Origin: Bordetella genomosp. 5
GTDB lineage: Bacteria > Pseudomonadota > Gammaproteobacteria > Burkholderiales > Burkholderiaceae_B
Direction: 5' to 3'
DNA length: 64,000 bases
NCBI RefSeq assembly: GCF_002261475.1
Contig: NZ_NEVN01000008.1
Location: 62,001-126,000 of the forward strand
Shown here piece by piece: positions 51,433-60,618 of the stretch. Made by a program: the position numbers and the translations under genes. The first letter of the stretch is position 1. Every line of letters begins with the position of its first letter. The notes under the pieces were generated by a model. That model was not told the DNA's origin. It did no database searches and saw only the letters and a program-made list of their open reading frames with translations.

Positions 51433-53436
51433 ATGCCAGAATCATCAGACATCACCACGCTGATCTTCGGACGGCTCACCTGGGAAGCGATTCCCTACCA
51501 TGAACCCATTCTGATCGCGACCTTCGCCGCCGTGCTGCTGGGCGGCGCCGCGCTGCTCGGCGCCATCACCTATTACGGCAAATGGGGCTATCTGTGGCGG
51601 GAGTGGTTCACCAGCATCGATCACAAGAAGATCGGGATCATGTACGTGATCCTGGGCCTGGTGATGCTGCTGCGCGGTTTTGCCGATGCGCTGATGATGC
51701 GCGCGCAGCAGGCCGTGGCGTTCGGCGACAACATGGGCTACCTGCCACCGCACCACTACGATCAGATCTTCACCGCGCACGGCGTCATCATGATCTTCTT
51801 CGTGGCCATGCCGCTGGTCACGGGTTTGATGAACTACATCGTGCCGCTGCAGATCGGCGCGCGCGACGTGGCCTTTCCGTTTCTCAACAACTTCAGTTTC
51901 TGGATGACGGCCGGCGGCGCGATGCTGGTGATGGCCTCGCTCTTCGTGGGCGAGTTCGCGCGGACCGGCTGGCTGGCTTATCCCCCCTTGTCGGGCATCC
52001 TGCACAGTCCGGACGTGGGGGTGGATTACTACATATGGGCGCTGCAGGTGGCCGGGGTGGGCACCCTGTTATCGGGGGTGAACCTGCTCGTGACCATCGT
52101 GAAGATGCGCGCGCCCGGCATGTCGCTCATGCGCATGCCGGTGTTCACCTGGACCTCGCTCTGCACCAACATCCTGATCGTCGCGGCCTTCCCCGTGCTG
52201 ACCGCCGTGCTGGCGCTGCTCACGATGGACCGCTACGTCGGCACCAACTTCTTCACGGCGGATTTCGGCGGCAACGCCATGATGTACGTGAACCTCATCT
52301 GGATCTGGGGCCACCCCGAGGTCTACATCCTGATTCTGCCGGCCTTCGGCATCTTCTCCGAGGTGGTCTCCACCTACTGCCGCAAGCGCCTGTTCGGCTA
52401 CGCGTCGATGGTGTACGCCACGGTGGTGATCACGGTGCTGTCGTACCTGGTCTGGCTGCATCACTTCTTCACGATGGGGTCCGGGGCGAGCGTGAACTCG
52501 TTCTTCGGGATCACGACGATGATCATCTCGATCCCGACCGGGGCCAAGATTTTCAACTGGCTCTTCACGATGTACCGCGGCCGCATCCGCTTCGAAGTGC
52601 CGATGCTCTGGACGCTCGGCTTCATCGTGACCTTCGTGATCGGCGGCATGACCGGCGTGCTGCTCGCGGTGCCGCCGGCCGACTTCGTCCTGCACAACAG
52701 CCTGTTCCTGATCGCCCACTTCCACAACGTGATCATCGGCGGCGTGCTGTTCGGCCTGATGGCCGGCATCACCTACTGGTTCCCCAAGGCGTTCGGCTAT
52801 CGGCTCGATCCGTTCTGGGGCAAGTGCTCGTTCTGGTTCTGGCTGGTGGGCTTCTACGTCGCCTTCATGCCGCTCTATGTGCTCGGGCTGATGGGCGTGA
52901 CGCGCCGCGTCAACCACTTCGAAGACATGTCGCTGCAGATCTGGTTTCAGATCGCGGCCTTCGGCGCCATCCTGATCGCGATGGGCATCGCCAGCTTCCT
53001 GATCCAACTGGTCGTGAGCTTCCGCCGCCGCGCGCAGCTGCGCGACACCACCGGCGATCCCTGGGACGGCCGCACGCTCGAGTGGTCGACCTCGTCGCCG
53101 CCGCCGCAATACAACTTCGCCTTCACCCCGCGCGTGCATGATCTGGACGCCTGGTGGCAGATGAAGCAATACGGCTACGAGCGCCCGCAATCCGGCTTCA
53201 TTCCGATCCACATGCCCAAGAACACCTGGGCCGGCATCGTGCTGGCCGGGCTCTCCACCCTGCTCGGCTTCACGCTGATCTGGCACATGTGGCCGGCCGT
53301 GGTGCTCACCTTCGTGGCGCTGGTGCTGGTATCGATCGTTCACACCTTCAACTACAAACGCGATTACTACGTGCCGGCCAACGAAGTGGCCCGCTGCGAA
53401 GCCGATCGCACCTTGCTGATGGCCAACCATGTCTGA
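51433..53436 (+). CDS. cyoB: Cytochrome bo-type ubiquinol oxidase subunit I (CyoB)
   Basis: The catalytic subunit holding heme b and the heme o3-CuB centre. The 667-residue protein has about 15 membrane segments and the conserved motifs: [15 protein letters not shown] (heme b ligand His), [15 protein letters not shown] (CuB His and His-Tyr), [12 protein letters not shown] (CuB histidines), and [13 protein letters not shown] (heme ligands). The K- and D-channel region shows [14 protein letters not shown]. Length matches E. coli CyoB (663). It overlaps cyoC by 8 bases. Confidence 0.96.
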   Translation: MPESSDITTLIFGRLTWEAIPYHEPILIATFAAVLLGGAALLGAITYYGKWGYLWREWFTSIDHKKIGIMYVILGLVMLLRGFADALMMRAQQAVAFGDNMGYLPPHHYDQIFTAHGVIMIFFVAMPLVTGLMNYIVPLQIGARDVAFPFLNNFSFWMTAGGAMLVMASLFVGEFARTGWLAYPPLSGILHSPDVGVDYYIWALQVAGVGTLLSGVNLLVTIVKMRAPGMSLMRMPVFTWTSLCTNILIVAAFPVLTAVLALLTMDRYVGTNFFTADFGGNAMMYVNLIWIWGHPEVYILILPAFGIFSEVVSTYCRKRLFGYASMVYATVVITVLSYLVWLHHFFTMGSGASVNSFFGITTMIISIPTGAKIFNWLFTMYRGRIRFEVPMLWTLGFIVTFVIGGMTGVLLAVPPADFVLHNSLFLIAHFHNVIIGGVLFGLMAGITYWFPKAFGYRLDPFWGKCSFWFWLVGFYVAFMPLYVLGLMGVTRRVNHFEDMSLQIWFQIAAFGAILIAMGIASFLIQLVVSFRRRAQLRDTTGDPWDGRTLEWSTSSPPPQYNFAFTPRVHDLDAWWQMKQYGYERPQSGFIPIHMPKNTWAGIVLAGLSTLLGFTLIWHMWPAVVLTFVALVLVSIVHTFNYKRDYYVPANEVARCEADRTLLMANHV

Positions 53437-54067
53437 TACCGCGGCTCACCTCACTCCCTCGGGCGCGCCGGCGGACCGGCCGCTCTTCTACATTCCCGAA
53501 GAACATCACCCCAAGAACGGCACGCTGCTCGGTTTCTGGGTCTACCTGATGAGCGACTGCCTCATCTTTGCGTGCCTGTTCGCCACCTACGGCGTGCTGG
53601 GACGCAACTATGCGGCCGGCCCCTCGGGCGCCGATCTGTTCGAGCTGGAGCTCGTGGCGCTCAACACCGCGCTGCTGCTGCTCTCGTCGATCACGTACGG
53701 CTTCGCCATGCTCGAGATGCGGCGCCGGCGCATCGGCGCCACGCAGGGCTGGCTGGCCGTGACCGGGCTCTTCGGTCTGGCCTTTCTGTGCGTCGAGATC
53801 TACGAGTTCCACCACCTGATCCAGCTGGGCGCGGGCCCGCAACGCAGCGCCTTCCTGTCGTCGTTCTTCGCGCTGGTCGGCACCCACGGTCTGCACGTGA
53901 CGTTCGGCATCATCTGGCTGGTCGTGCTGATGCTGCAGGTGCAGCGGCACGGGCTGATCCTCGAAAACCGCCGGCGGCTGATGTGCCTGTCGATGTTCTG
54001 GCACTTCCTGGACCTGATCTGGGTGGGCGTCTTCACCTTCGTGTATTTGATGGGAGTCCTGCCATGA
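53429..54067 (+). CDS. cyoC: Cytochrome bo-type ubiquinol oxidase subunit III (CyoC)
   Basis: A 212-residue membrane protein with five hydrophobic segments. It begins in a polar N-terminus, then [23 protein letters not shown] is the first segment. The last segments include [18 protein letters not shown] and [24 protein letters not shown]. It overlaps cyoB by 8 bases upstream and cyoD by 4 bases downstream. Length and order fit E. coli CyoC (204). Confidence 0.95.
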   Translation: MSDTAAHLTPSGAPADRPLFYIPEEHHPKNGTLLGFWVYLMSDCLIFACLFATYGVLGRNYAAGPSGADLFELELVALNTALLLLSSITYGFAMLEMRRRRIGATQGWLAVTGLFGLAFLCVEIYEFHHLIQLGAGPQRSAFLSSFFALVGTHGLHVTFGIIWLVVLMLQVQRHGLILENRRRLMCLSMFWHFLDLIWVGVFTFVYLMGVLP

Positions 54068-54531
54068 GCACCACCCGCAGCGATCACATGGGCAACCTGG
54101 AGTCGAGCCCGGATCCGCGCCACGTGACGCCTCACGGCGGCAGCGGCCATGGCCAGGGCGGCGGCCACGGCCACGACGACCACGACGACGACGGCGGCGC
54201 GAGCCACGGCAGCTTCAAGAGCTACATGACGGGCTTCGTGCTCGCGGTGATCCTGACCGCGATCCCGTTCTGGCTGGTGATGAATCAGGTGTTCGAGAGC
54301 TCGCGCACCACGGCCCTCATCATCCTGGCCTTCGCGGCGGTGCAGATCGTGGTGCACCTGGTGTACTTCCTGCACATGGACACGAAGTCGGAGAGCGGTT
54401 GGAGTATGCTGGCGCTGATTTTCACGCTGGTGCTGGTCGTGATCACCCTGTCGGGTTCGATCTGGATCATGTATCACCTCAACAGCAACATGATGCCAAT
54501 GGCCCCGCACGACATGCGCAACATGCCCTAG
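54064..54531 (+). CDS. cyoD: Cytochrome bo-type ubiquinol oxidase subunit IV (CyoD), His/Asp-rich N-terminus
   Basis: A 155-residue small membrane subunit with three hydrophobic segments in the C-terminal 100 residues ([38 protein letters not shown] and [19 protein letters not shown]). E. coli CyoD has about 109 residues, so the first about 50 are extra. They contain a run of His, Gly and Asp ([20 protein letters not shown]) that could bind metal. Its ATG overlaps the cyoC stop, so it belongs to the operon. Confidence 0.93.
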   Translation: MSTTRSDHMGNLESSPDPRHVTPHGGSGHGQGGGHGHDDHDDDGGASHGSFKSYMTGFVLAVILTAIPFWLVMNQVFESSRTTALIILAFAAVQIVVHLVYFLHMDTKSESGWSMLALIFTLVLVVITLSGSIWIMYHLNSNMMPMAPHDMRNMP

Positions 54532-54558
54532 CGGACCTGGCGCACACGCGTCGTGCAC

Positions 54559-54584
54559 GGGGGCCCGGCTGGGCCCCCGCCTTA
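54559..54584 (+). terminator. Hairpin after cyoD
   Basis: GGGGGCCC (54559-54566), loop GGCT, GGGCCCCC (54571-54578), followed by GCCTTATTT. A strong stem but only a short T run, so termination may be partial and the SURF1 gene could be reached by readthrough. Confidence 0.6.
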
Positions 54585-54602
54585 TTTCCAATAGCAGACA
54601 TC

Positions 54603-55406
54603 TTGACCCGACCCGATTCCCTTCCGCCCCGCCCCGCCTCCGACGAGCCGCCCCGCCGCCCCCGCGGCACGCTCACCCTCGTGATCCTGGCCCTGATCGC
54701 CGCGTTCCTGTTCGCCGTGCTTTGCACGCTGGGCAAGTGGCAGGTGCAGCGTCTGGCCTGGAAAGAAAATCTGATCGCGCAGGTCGAAAGCCGCGTGCAT
54801 GCGCCGGCGGTGCCGGCGCCGGCGCGCGCCGAGTGGGCCGGCCTGGACAATGCCAGTGCCGAGTATCGCCACGTGCTGGCGCAGGGCGTGCTGCGCCACG
54901 ATCTTCAGACCCTGGTGCAGGCCGCGACCGAACTCGGCAGCGGCTACTGGGTCATGACGCCGCTGCAGCAGGCCGATGGCTCTCTCATCATGGTGAATCG
55001 CGGCTTCGTGCTGCCGGGCTGGCGCAAGCGCGCCCCCGAGGCCGGCACGAGCGAGCCCGTGAAGGTCGAGGGGCTGCTGCGCATGGGTGAAGGCCCCGGC
55101 GGATTCCTGCGCGAAAACGACGCCCAGGCCGACCGCTGGTATTCGCGCGACCTGCCCGCGATCGCCACGCGCCGTGGCATCGACCCGGCGCTGGTCGCCC
55201 CCTACTTCATCGACGCCGGCGCCAGCAGCGCCCGCGATCCCGAGACCTCGCCGGTCGGCGGTCTCACGGTGCTGAGCTTCGCCAACCACCACCTGGGCTA
55301 TGCCATCACCTGGTTCGCGCTGGCGCTGATGGTGCTGGTGGGCGCGGGCATCGTCGCCCGCGAAGAATTGCGCACGCGCAGGCAGCAGCAGGCATCCGGG
55401 CGATAG
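54603..55406 (+). CDS. SURF1 family oxidase assembly protein
   Basis: SURF1/Shy1 proteins help insert heme into heme-copper oxidases. The 267-residue protein has two membrane segments, one at about residues 22-44 (LTLVILALIAAFLFAVLCTLG then KWQVQRLAWKE, the typical G-x-W-Q-x-x-R motif) and one at the end (YAITWFALALMVLVGAGIV). The periplasmic loop has VNRGFVLPGW and the late NHHLGYAITWF. The only start in reach is TTG at 54603 with no clear ribosome site, so the start is uncertain. It follows the cyo genes after a hairpin; no cyoE (heme O synthase) is encoded here. Confidence 0.85.
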   Translation: MTRPDSLPPRPASDEPPRRPRGTLTLVILALIAAFLFAVLCTLGKWQVQRLAWKENLIAQVESRVHAPAVPAPARAEWAGLDNASAEYRHVLAQGVLRHDLQTLVQAATELGSGYWVMTPLQQADGSLIMVNRGFVLPGWRKRAPEAGTSEPVKVEGLLRMGEGPGGFLRENDAQADRWYSRDLPAIATRRGIDPALVAPYFIDAGASSARDPETSPVGGLTVLSFANHHLGYAITWFALALMVLVGAGIVAREELRTRRQQQASGR

Positions 55407-55446
55407 AGAAGTGCCGCGGGGCGCGCCACGCGCCCCGTGCTCCGGT

Positions 55447-56280
55447 CTAGCCCGCCGGGGCGCCGGCTCGCAATTCGGCCTGCGGCAACCACACCGCGAA
55501 GGCCTCGAGCGACATGGGCTGGTCGAAGAAAAATCCCTGACCGCCCTGAATGCCGAGCTCGCGCAGGCGCACCACCTGCATGGCATTTTCGATGCCCTCG
55601 GCCACGACCCGCACGCCCCGGTACGCGCCCGCATAGCGGGCCACGTCGAGCAGCGCCCGGTTTTCGTCGGGCGTGCCTAGCGCGGCGGTCAGCGATTGGT
55701 CGAGCTTGAGAAAATCGGGTTGGACGCGCGCCACGGTCTCGACGCCATTGAAACCAGTGCCGAAATCATCGACGCCGATCTTCACCCGGCCGTGCCGCAC
55801 GCTGGCGAGCCGGGTCAGTGCGGCCTCGCTGTCCGGCAAGGCTTCGTCTTCGGTGAGCTCGATCCAGATGTCGGCCTGCGGCGGCAGGATCTGGTCGATC
55901 TCGGCCAGATGGGCATCGAAGCGGTCATCGAGCAGATAACCGGCCGGCACGTTGAACGACACGTGAAAGCCGTCGGGCAGCCCGATGGCGGCCAGCGCGC
56001 TGGCCGCATGGACGAACACCTCCCGGCTCAGCACGGGCAGGCAGCCGAGCTCGCGCGCGATCGGAATGAAGCGTTCGGGGGGCACGTCGGTGCCATCGTC
56101 GAGGCGCCAGCGCATGAGCACCTCGGCCCCCACGCAATGGCCCGACTCCAGGGCCAGCATGGGCTGAAGCACCGCGCGAAACTGCGCCCGCAGGGCGGCA
56201 TCGCGCCCCGCTGACTCGAGCATGGCGCGCAGCCCGACGGCGTCGGGTAGCGCGCGATTGCCTTCTTGTTCCTGCGTCAC
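55447..56280 (-). CDS. EAL domain c-di-GMP phosphodiesterase
   Basis: A stand-alone EAL protein of 277 residues that probably hydrolyses c-di-GMP. EVL at residues 53-55 replaces EAL; the other residues needed (SFNVPAG, IWIELTED, VDDFGTGF, FLKLDQ, VVAEGIE and GQGFFFDQP) are present, so activity is likely. Start: GTG at 56280 behind an AGGAG at good spacing; no upstream ATG is convincing. There is no sensory or membrane domain, so control must come from elsewhere. It is convergent with the SURF1 gene. Confidence 0.9.
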   Translation of the reverse strand: MTQEQEGNRALPDAVGLRAMLESAGRDAALRAQFRAVLQPMLALESGHCVGAEVLMRWRLDDGTDVPPERFIPIARELGCLPVLSREVFVHAASALAAIGLPDGFHVSFNVPAGYLLDDRFDAHLAEIDQILPPQADIWIELTEDEALPDSEAALTRLASVRHGRVKIGVDDFGTGFNGVETVARVQPDFLKLDQSLTAALGTPDENRALLDVARYAGAYRGVRVVAEGIENAMQVVRLRELGIQGGQGFFFDQPMSLEAFAVWLPQAELRAGAPAG

Positions 56281-56531
56281 TCCCGGTCTCCTGTGTCCTT
56301 GCCACCGCGTGGCTGCCGTGCATTCGGCGCCGCGGGCCGGACCGGCGTGACCCTGGCGAGCGCAGGCCAAGCTTAACGCGTTGTGCGCGGGACTGCCGAG
56401 CGTGGCTCGATGCGAGGAGAAAAAAAAAGCGCCGACGAAGCGCGAGCCGGACGCGTGCCCGCCGCGCGCGCCTGCTGCGCGCGCCTCGCCTCACGCGGGC
56501 CGGCACCAGGATGGTGCGGGCCCGCCGCGGC
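56281..56531. other. Intergenic region between amn and the EAL gene with T-tract (minus strand)
   Basis: These 251 bases hold no gene. On the minus strand a weak stem (GCGC with GCGC, 56429-56443) is followed by nine T, which could end the leftward amn transcript. Upstream of the EAL gene, no clear promoter is seen. Confidence 0.5.
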
Positions 56532-58010
56532 TTATTGAAACGCCGTTTCAGTGAAGGTGCGCAGCTTGCGCGAATGCAGGCGTTCGGGCGCCATGTCGCG
56601 CAGCAGCTCGAGCGCGCGGATACCGATCTCCAAATGCTGGTTGACCTGGCGGCGGTAGAACGCGCTGGCCATGCCCGGCAGCTTGAGCTCGCCATGCAAG
56701 GGCTTGTCGGACACGCACAGCAGCGTGCCGTACGGCACGCGGAAGCGAAAGCCGTTGGCGGCGATGGTGGCCGACTCCATGTCGAGCGCGATGGCGCGCG
56801 ACTGGGCGAAACGCTGCACCAGCTCGCCCTGGTCGCGCAGCTCCCAGTTGCGGTTGTCGATCGTGGCCACGGTGCCGGTGCGCATGATGCGCTTGAGGTC
56901 CCAGCCCGACAGCCCGGCCACCTCTTCGACCGCCTGTTCCAGCGCCACTTGGACTTCGGCCAGCGGCGGCACGGGCACCCAGGTCGGCAGGTCGGCGTCG
57001 AGCACGTGATCGTCGCGCACATAGCCGTGGGCCAGCACATAATCGCCCAGGCGCTGCGAATCGCGCAGGCCGGCGCAATGCCCCAGCATCAGCCAGGCGT
57101 GCGGGCGCAGCACGGCGATGTGATCGGTGATGGTCTTGGCGTTGGACGGTCCCACGCCGATATTGACCAGCGTGATGCCGGAATGATTCGGCCGGATCAG
57201 GTGATAGGCCGGCATCTGCGGCAGACGCACCGACGAGGCGTCGTTCGGTGCGCTTTCACCGCGGCGCGTGATGCGGTTGCCCGGCTCCACCAGCGCGTCG
57301 TAGTCGCCGCCACCTTCGGCCATCAGGGCCCGCGCGCGCGCGCAGAACTCGTCGACATAGAACTGGTAGTTGGTGAACAGCACGAAGTTCTGGAAATGCG
57401 ACGGCGCCGTGGCGGTGTAGTGCTGCAGGCGATGCAGCGAATAATCCACCCGCGTGGCCGTGAACGGCGCCAGCGGTCGCGGCTCGCCTTCGCGGCCCTT
57501 CCAGGAGCCGTTCACGATGGCGTCGTCGGTGACGGCCAGATCGGGCACGTCGAACAGATCCCGCAGCGGCCGCTTCAGGCTTTCGAGGTGTTCGCCCTCG
57601 ACATAGGCGCCATCGGGAAAGGCGAAGTGCAGCGGGATCGGCATATCGGATTCGCCCACCTCGATCGGCACGCGGTGGTTCTGCAGCAGCTGGCCGAGTT
57701 GCTCGATCAGGTAGTCGCGGAACAGTAGCGGCTGGGTGATGGTGGTCTGGTAGCTGCCCGGCTCGGCCACATGCCCATAAGAAAGGCGGGTATCGATGGG
57801 ATCGTAGGTGTCGACGCCCACTCGGACGGCGGGATAGCAGGCGCGCACCCGGGTTCGCAGGTCTTTGCCCTGCAGGACTTCCTGGAAGGCGTCGCGCAGA
57901 AAACCGGTATTGCGGGCGTAGATTTCGAGCAGGCGCTCCACCGCGCGTTCGGCGTCGTCGAAAGGCTCGAAAGGGATCGGGTCGGGGCTGTACAGAGGGG
58001 CTGCGGTCAT
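56532..58010 (-). CDS. amn: AMP nucleosidase
   Basis: Hydrolyses AMP to adenine and ribose 5-phosphate, adjusting the adenylate pool. The 492-residue protein has the N-terminal part of the family (VERLLEIYARNTGFLRDAFQ) and the phosphorylase-like C-terminal domain with GITLVNIGVGPSNAKTITDHIAVLRP, AWLMLGHCAGLRDSQ and ALDMESATIAANGFRF. Length is near E. coli Amn (484). The ATG at 58010 gives the usual short lead before the PDPIPFEPFDD segment; ATGs further upstream at 58022 and beyond would add Ser/Ala-rich residues. It is divergent from an NlpC/P60 gene. Confidence 0.94.
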   Translation of the reverse strand: MTAAPLYSPDPIPFEPFDDAERAVERLLEIYARNTGFLRDAFQEVLQGKDLRTRVRACYPAVRVGVDTYDPIDTRLSYGHVAEPGSYQTTITQPLLFRDYLIEQLGQLLQNHRVPIEVGESDMPIPLHFAFPDGAYVEGEHLESLKRPLRDLFDVPDLAVTDDAIVNGSWKGREGEPRPLAPFTATRVDYSLHRLQHYTATAPSHFQNFVLFTNYQFYVDEFCARARALMAEGGGDYDALVEPGNRITRRGESAPNDASSVRLPQMPAYHLIRPNHSGITLVNIGVGPSNAKTITDHIAVLRPHAWLMLGHCAGLRDSQRLGDYVLAHGYVRDDHVLDADLPTWVPVPPLAEVQVALEQAVEEVAGLSGWDLKRIMRTGTVATIDNRNWELRDQGELVQRFAQSRAIALDMESATIAANGFRFRVPYGTLLCVSDKPLHGELKLPGMASAFYRRQVNQHLEIGIRALELLRDMAPERLHSRKLRTFTETAFQ

Positions 58011-58106
58011 GTTCCGGTCCATGGCCGACGCCGACGCGGCGCCGGTGGAGGGATTATGCCGCATGGCTCGCATCGCACCGCGTACATTCGCGCACATCGA
58101 TGCAGC

Positions 58107-58144
58107 ATTTCATTGCAAATGTAATGAAATACTATTGCATTACA
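58107..58144. promoter_or_regulatory. Nested inverted repeats in the amn/NlpC control region
   Basis: ATTTCATT (58107-58114) pairs with AATGAAAT (58123-58130), and TGTAATG (58120-58126) pairs with CATTACA (58138-58144). The region is AT-rich, unlike its surroundings, and lies between two divergent genes, so it looks like a regulator site combined with promoters. The regulator is unknown. Confidence 0.55.
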
Positions 58145-58234
58145 ATCGGACGGCGCTTCGATGACAGAATGCGCACTGCCGCCGGCTAGCACGTTGCAGC
58201 CATCACGCCCACTCCGATTTTTGAAGTGTCGCTA

Positions 58235-58834
58235 ATGACTCCACCCACGCGAGAAGTCCGCCGACAATCCTCTGTGTTGTCTGCTTTGATCAGCGCCCCG
58301 CTTCTGGCGCTTTGTTTGACCACTTTCAGTGGCGCGGCCCAGGCCTCGCTGCACCCCACGGCCCGCTCCAACCTCAATGGTCTGGCGCTCGCCAACGAAC
58401 CCACCGTTCCCACGCTGCGCGACCGCGTCGTGCAGGCCGGTCTGCAAGCCATCGGCACGCCCTATTCCTGGGGCGGCGATGATCCGCTCGACGGCTTCGA
58501 CTGCAGCGGTCTGGTGCTGTTCGTGTACCGTGAAATCGCTGGCATGGATATGCCTCGCACGTCGCGTGCCCAGCGCAGCGCCGGCAAGAATGTCGCACGC
58601 ACCCGCCTCAAGCCCGGCGACCTGGTGTTTTTCGCCACGCGCGGCCGCGGCGTGACCTCGCATGTGGGGATCTACATCGGCCAGGGCCAGTTCGTGCATG
58701 CGCCTTCGCGCGGTGCGAAGGTCCGTGTCGACCGCCTCGACAATACCTATTGGTCCAAGCGCTATCTGGGCGCGCGCGCCTATCTCGACGAGAGCACGCT
58801 CGACGGCGGCACCCTGGTGGCCGCCAAGGGCTGA
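58235..58834 (+). CDS. NlpC/P60 cell wall hydrolase, exported
   Basis: A cysteine peptidase that cuts peptide bridges of peptidoglycan. The 199-residue precursor has a signal peptide (about residues 1-37, LLALCLTTFSGAAQA). The catalytic domain starts at QAIGTPYSWGG. The catalytic Cys90 is in FDCSGLV, His143 in SHVGIYIG, and His155 in HAPSRG. The length without extra binding domains makes it a minimal member. Start ATG at 58235 is preferred to a GTG nine bases earlier. It is divergent from amn. Confidence 0.92.
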   Translation: MTPPTREVRRQSSVLSALISAPLLALCLTTFSGAAQASLHPTARSNLNGLALANEPTVPTLRDRVVQAGLQAIGTPYSWGGDDPLDGFDCSGLVLFVYREIAGMDMPRTSRAQRSAGKNVARTRLKPGDLVFFATRGRGVTSHVGIYIGQGQFVHAPSRGAKVRVDRLDNTYWSKRYLGARAYLDESTLDGGTLVAAKG

Positions 58835-58862
58835 GTCGGCAAAGCGACGCTTCGCGGCACAG

Positions 58863-58889
58863 AAAAAGCGGCGCAACGCCGCTTTTTTT
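58863..58889. terminator. Bidirectional terminator after the NlpC/P60 gene
   Basis: AAAAAGCGGCG (58863-58873), CAA, CGCCGCTTTTT (58877-58887) with more T. It serves the rightward NlpC/P60 transcript and also the converging esterase transcript. Confidence 0.88.
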
Positions 58890-58916
58890 ACACCCTGCTT
58901 CTGTATTTTTTACCGC

Positions 58917-59621
58917 TCAGTGCACGCTGGTGCCGGCGGGCGGCGATTGGTCCAGGCCGAGCGCCGCTTCCCAACTACGCAAGGGCACGCAGGTTTGCAG
59001 GCGCTGGATCGCGCGCTCGATGAGCGCCGGATGCAGTTCGTGGCCGATCGTGCTGGCGATGTCGAGGGTGGCATCGCCATGGAGTTCGTCGAGGCGCAAC
59101 TGCGCCGCCTGTGCCAGCTGAACCGGCATCACGGGATCGGCCGCGCCATGCAGCAGATGGATGGTGGTGTAAGGCGGCGGCACCTTGGGCAGCTCGGCAT
59201 AGCGCCCCGAGAAAGCCAGCACCCGGCCCGCCAGCGCTTCGTGTGCCTGCACGGCCTCGAGCGCCATGATGGCCCCCTGCGAGAAGCCCGCCAGCGCGGT
59301 GGCGGGGGGCAGCAGCTTGAAGCGCGCCTGGGCCTGGTGGATGTAATCCACCAGCGCCGGCAAGGCCTGCGCCACGCGTTCGGGGCGATTTTCGTCCGTG
59401 ACGCCCTGCACCGAGAACCACTGGCGCCCGGCGCCGCCGCCCTCGAAGGGCGCGAAGCCCTGGGGGATCAGCACCGCGGCGGCGGGAAACGCCCGCCGGA
59501 TGGCCTGTGCAAGCCCCTCGAGCCCCTCCGGCGTGCCGCCCACGCCATGCAACAGCACGAACAGCTGTTTGACCTCTCCGTCGGGGGTGGGCAGGAATTC
59601 GATGACGCTGGGCGAAGACAT
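58917..59621 (-). CDS. Alpha/beta hydrolase, YpfH/carboxylesterase-like
   Basis: A 234-residue cytosolic esterase-like protein. The nucleophile Ser114 lies in GFSQGA, Asp162 in HGAADPVMP and His in GHELHP (about 194-197), forming the usual triad. LLHGVGGTPEGLE supplies the oxyanion loop. It resembles YpfH and the phospholipase/carboxylesterase family; natural substrate is unknown. The ATG at 59621 is chosen since it begins directly before the first beta strand; longer starts add a basic low-complexity lead. Confidence 0.88.
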   Translation of the reverse strand: MSSPSVIEFLPTPDGEVKQLFVLLHGVGGTPEGLEGLAQAIRRAFPAAAVLIPQGFAPFEGGGAGRQWFSVQGVTDENRPERVAQALPALVDYIHQAQARFKLLPPATALAGFSQGAIMALEAVQAHEALAGRVLAFSGRYAELPKVPPPYTTIHLLHGAADPVMPVQLAQAAQLRLDELHGDATLDIASTIGHELHPALIERAIQRLQTCVPLRSWEAALGLDQSPPAGTSVH

Positions 59622-59822
59622 GATGCGCAAATCCAGGAACGGCCGGCGAACGGCCCAAGAAAACATTCTATACGTGTGCGCGCGGCGGATCCGGCCGGCG
59701 GGCCGACCCAGGCGGCCGCCCATCCGGCGGGTGGCGCGGGCCACGCGGCACCCCCCGATGCTGGCCGTGGTCAAGGGAAGCCGCGCTTGGTTGCCAGTGG
59801 ATTCGGACCCACGCTCAATTTT

Positions 59823-59840
59823 ACTGTATATTTGTACAGT
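59823..59840 (+). promoter_or_regulatory. LexA (SOS) box upstream of imuA-imuB-dnaE2
   Basis: ACTGTATATTTGTACAGT: arms ACTGTA and TACAGT are exact complements and CTGT-N8-ACAG is a perfect LexA box. It lies 47 bases before the imuA start, so LexA repression and DNA-damage induction are expected. The divergent esterase gene starts about 200 bases away and is less likely to be controlled by it. Confidence 0.93.
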
Positions 59841-59886
59841 CCTATTCTGATGCTATGGATCGCCGCGCGCGACCCGCCCGCCGGCC

Positions 59887-60618
59887 ATGCCTTCGCCCGA
59901 ACTCATCCATCCCGCCCTGTGGCGCGCCACGCAATTGGCGCAGGGCAGTGCGCGCGCCGTGCCCACCGGCCATGCCGCGCTGTCGGCGCTGCTGCCCGAC
60001 GAGGGCTGGCCGCAGGGCAGCCTCACCGAATTGCTGGCGCCTCATCCCGGCTGCGGCGAGCTGAGCCTGCTGCGTCCGGCACTGACCGCCCTGCCCGCCC
60101 ATCGCGACATCGTCCTGCTGCAGCCGCCGTTCACGCCGCACATCACCACATGGATGCATTGGGGCCTGGATCCGCAGCGTCTGCTGTGGCTCACGCCCGC
60201 CTCGCCGCGCGACACGCTCTGGGCCGCCGACCAGGTGCTCAAGCACGGCAGTTGCGCCGCTCTGCTGTGCTGGCTGCCGCAGGTCCGGCCCGAGTCGCTG
60301 CGCCGGCTGCACCTGGCCGCGCAGGGCAGCGAAACCCTGTTCTTTGCCCTGCGGCCCGCCAATGCGGCCCAGCACGCCTCGCCGGCGCCCTTGCGGCTCG
60401 CGCTGGCGCCCGCCGCGGCCGGCCTGAGCGTGCAGGTGCTCAAGCGCCGCGGTCCGGTCTGCGACGTCACCCTGTATCTGCCTTTCGAAGAAAACACCGG
60501 CCGCCTGCTGCCCGCCGTACCGGCACAGCCGCTGCATTCCCCCTTGCCCCATGCGCCTCTGGATCGCCGTCTTCCTGCCACGCCTGCCGCTGGACGCCGC
60601 ACGACCGCATTGGTCTGA
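59887..60618 (+). CDS. imuA: SOS-induced RecA-like protein ImuA
   Basis: ImuA is a RecA/SulA-related partner of ImuB and DnaE2 in mutagenic translesion synthesis. The 243-residue protein has the usual start (LIHPALWRATQLAQ), a RecA-like core with GWPQGSLTELL near residue 45, DIVLLQPPFTPH near 75 and WLPQVRPESLRRLHLAAQGSE (about 125-150). A Walker A with normal GKT is not seen; the region has GCGELSLL instead, so ATP use is doubtful. Its last 68 bases overlap the start of imuB. The gene lies under a LexA box. Confidence 0.88.
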   Translation: MPSPELIHPALWRATQLAQGSARAVPTGHAALSALLPDEGWPQGSLTELLAPHPGCGELSLLRPALTALPAHRDIVLLQPPFTPHITTWMHWGLDPQRLLWLTPASPRDTLWAADQVLKHGSCAALLCWLPQVRPESLRRLHLAAQGSETLFFALRPANAAQHASPAPLRLALAPAAAGLSVQVLKRRGPVCDVTLYLPFEENTGRLLPAVPAQPLHSPLPHAPLDRRLPATPAAGRRTTALV

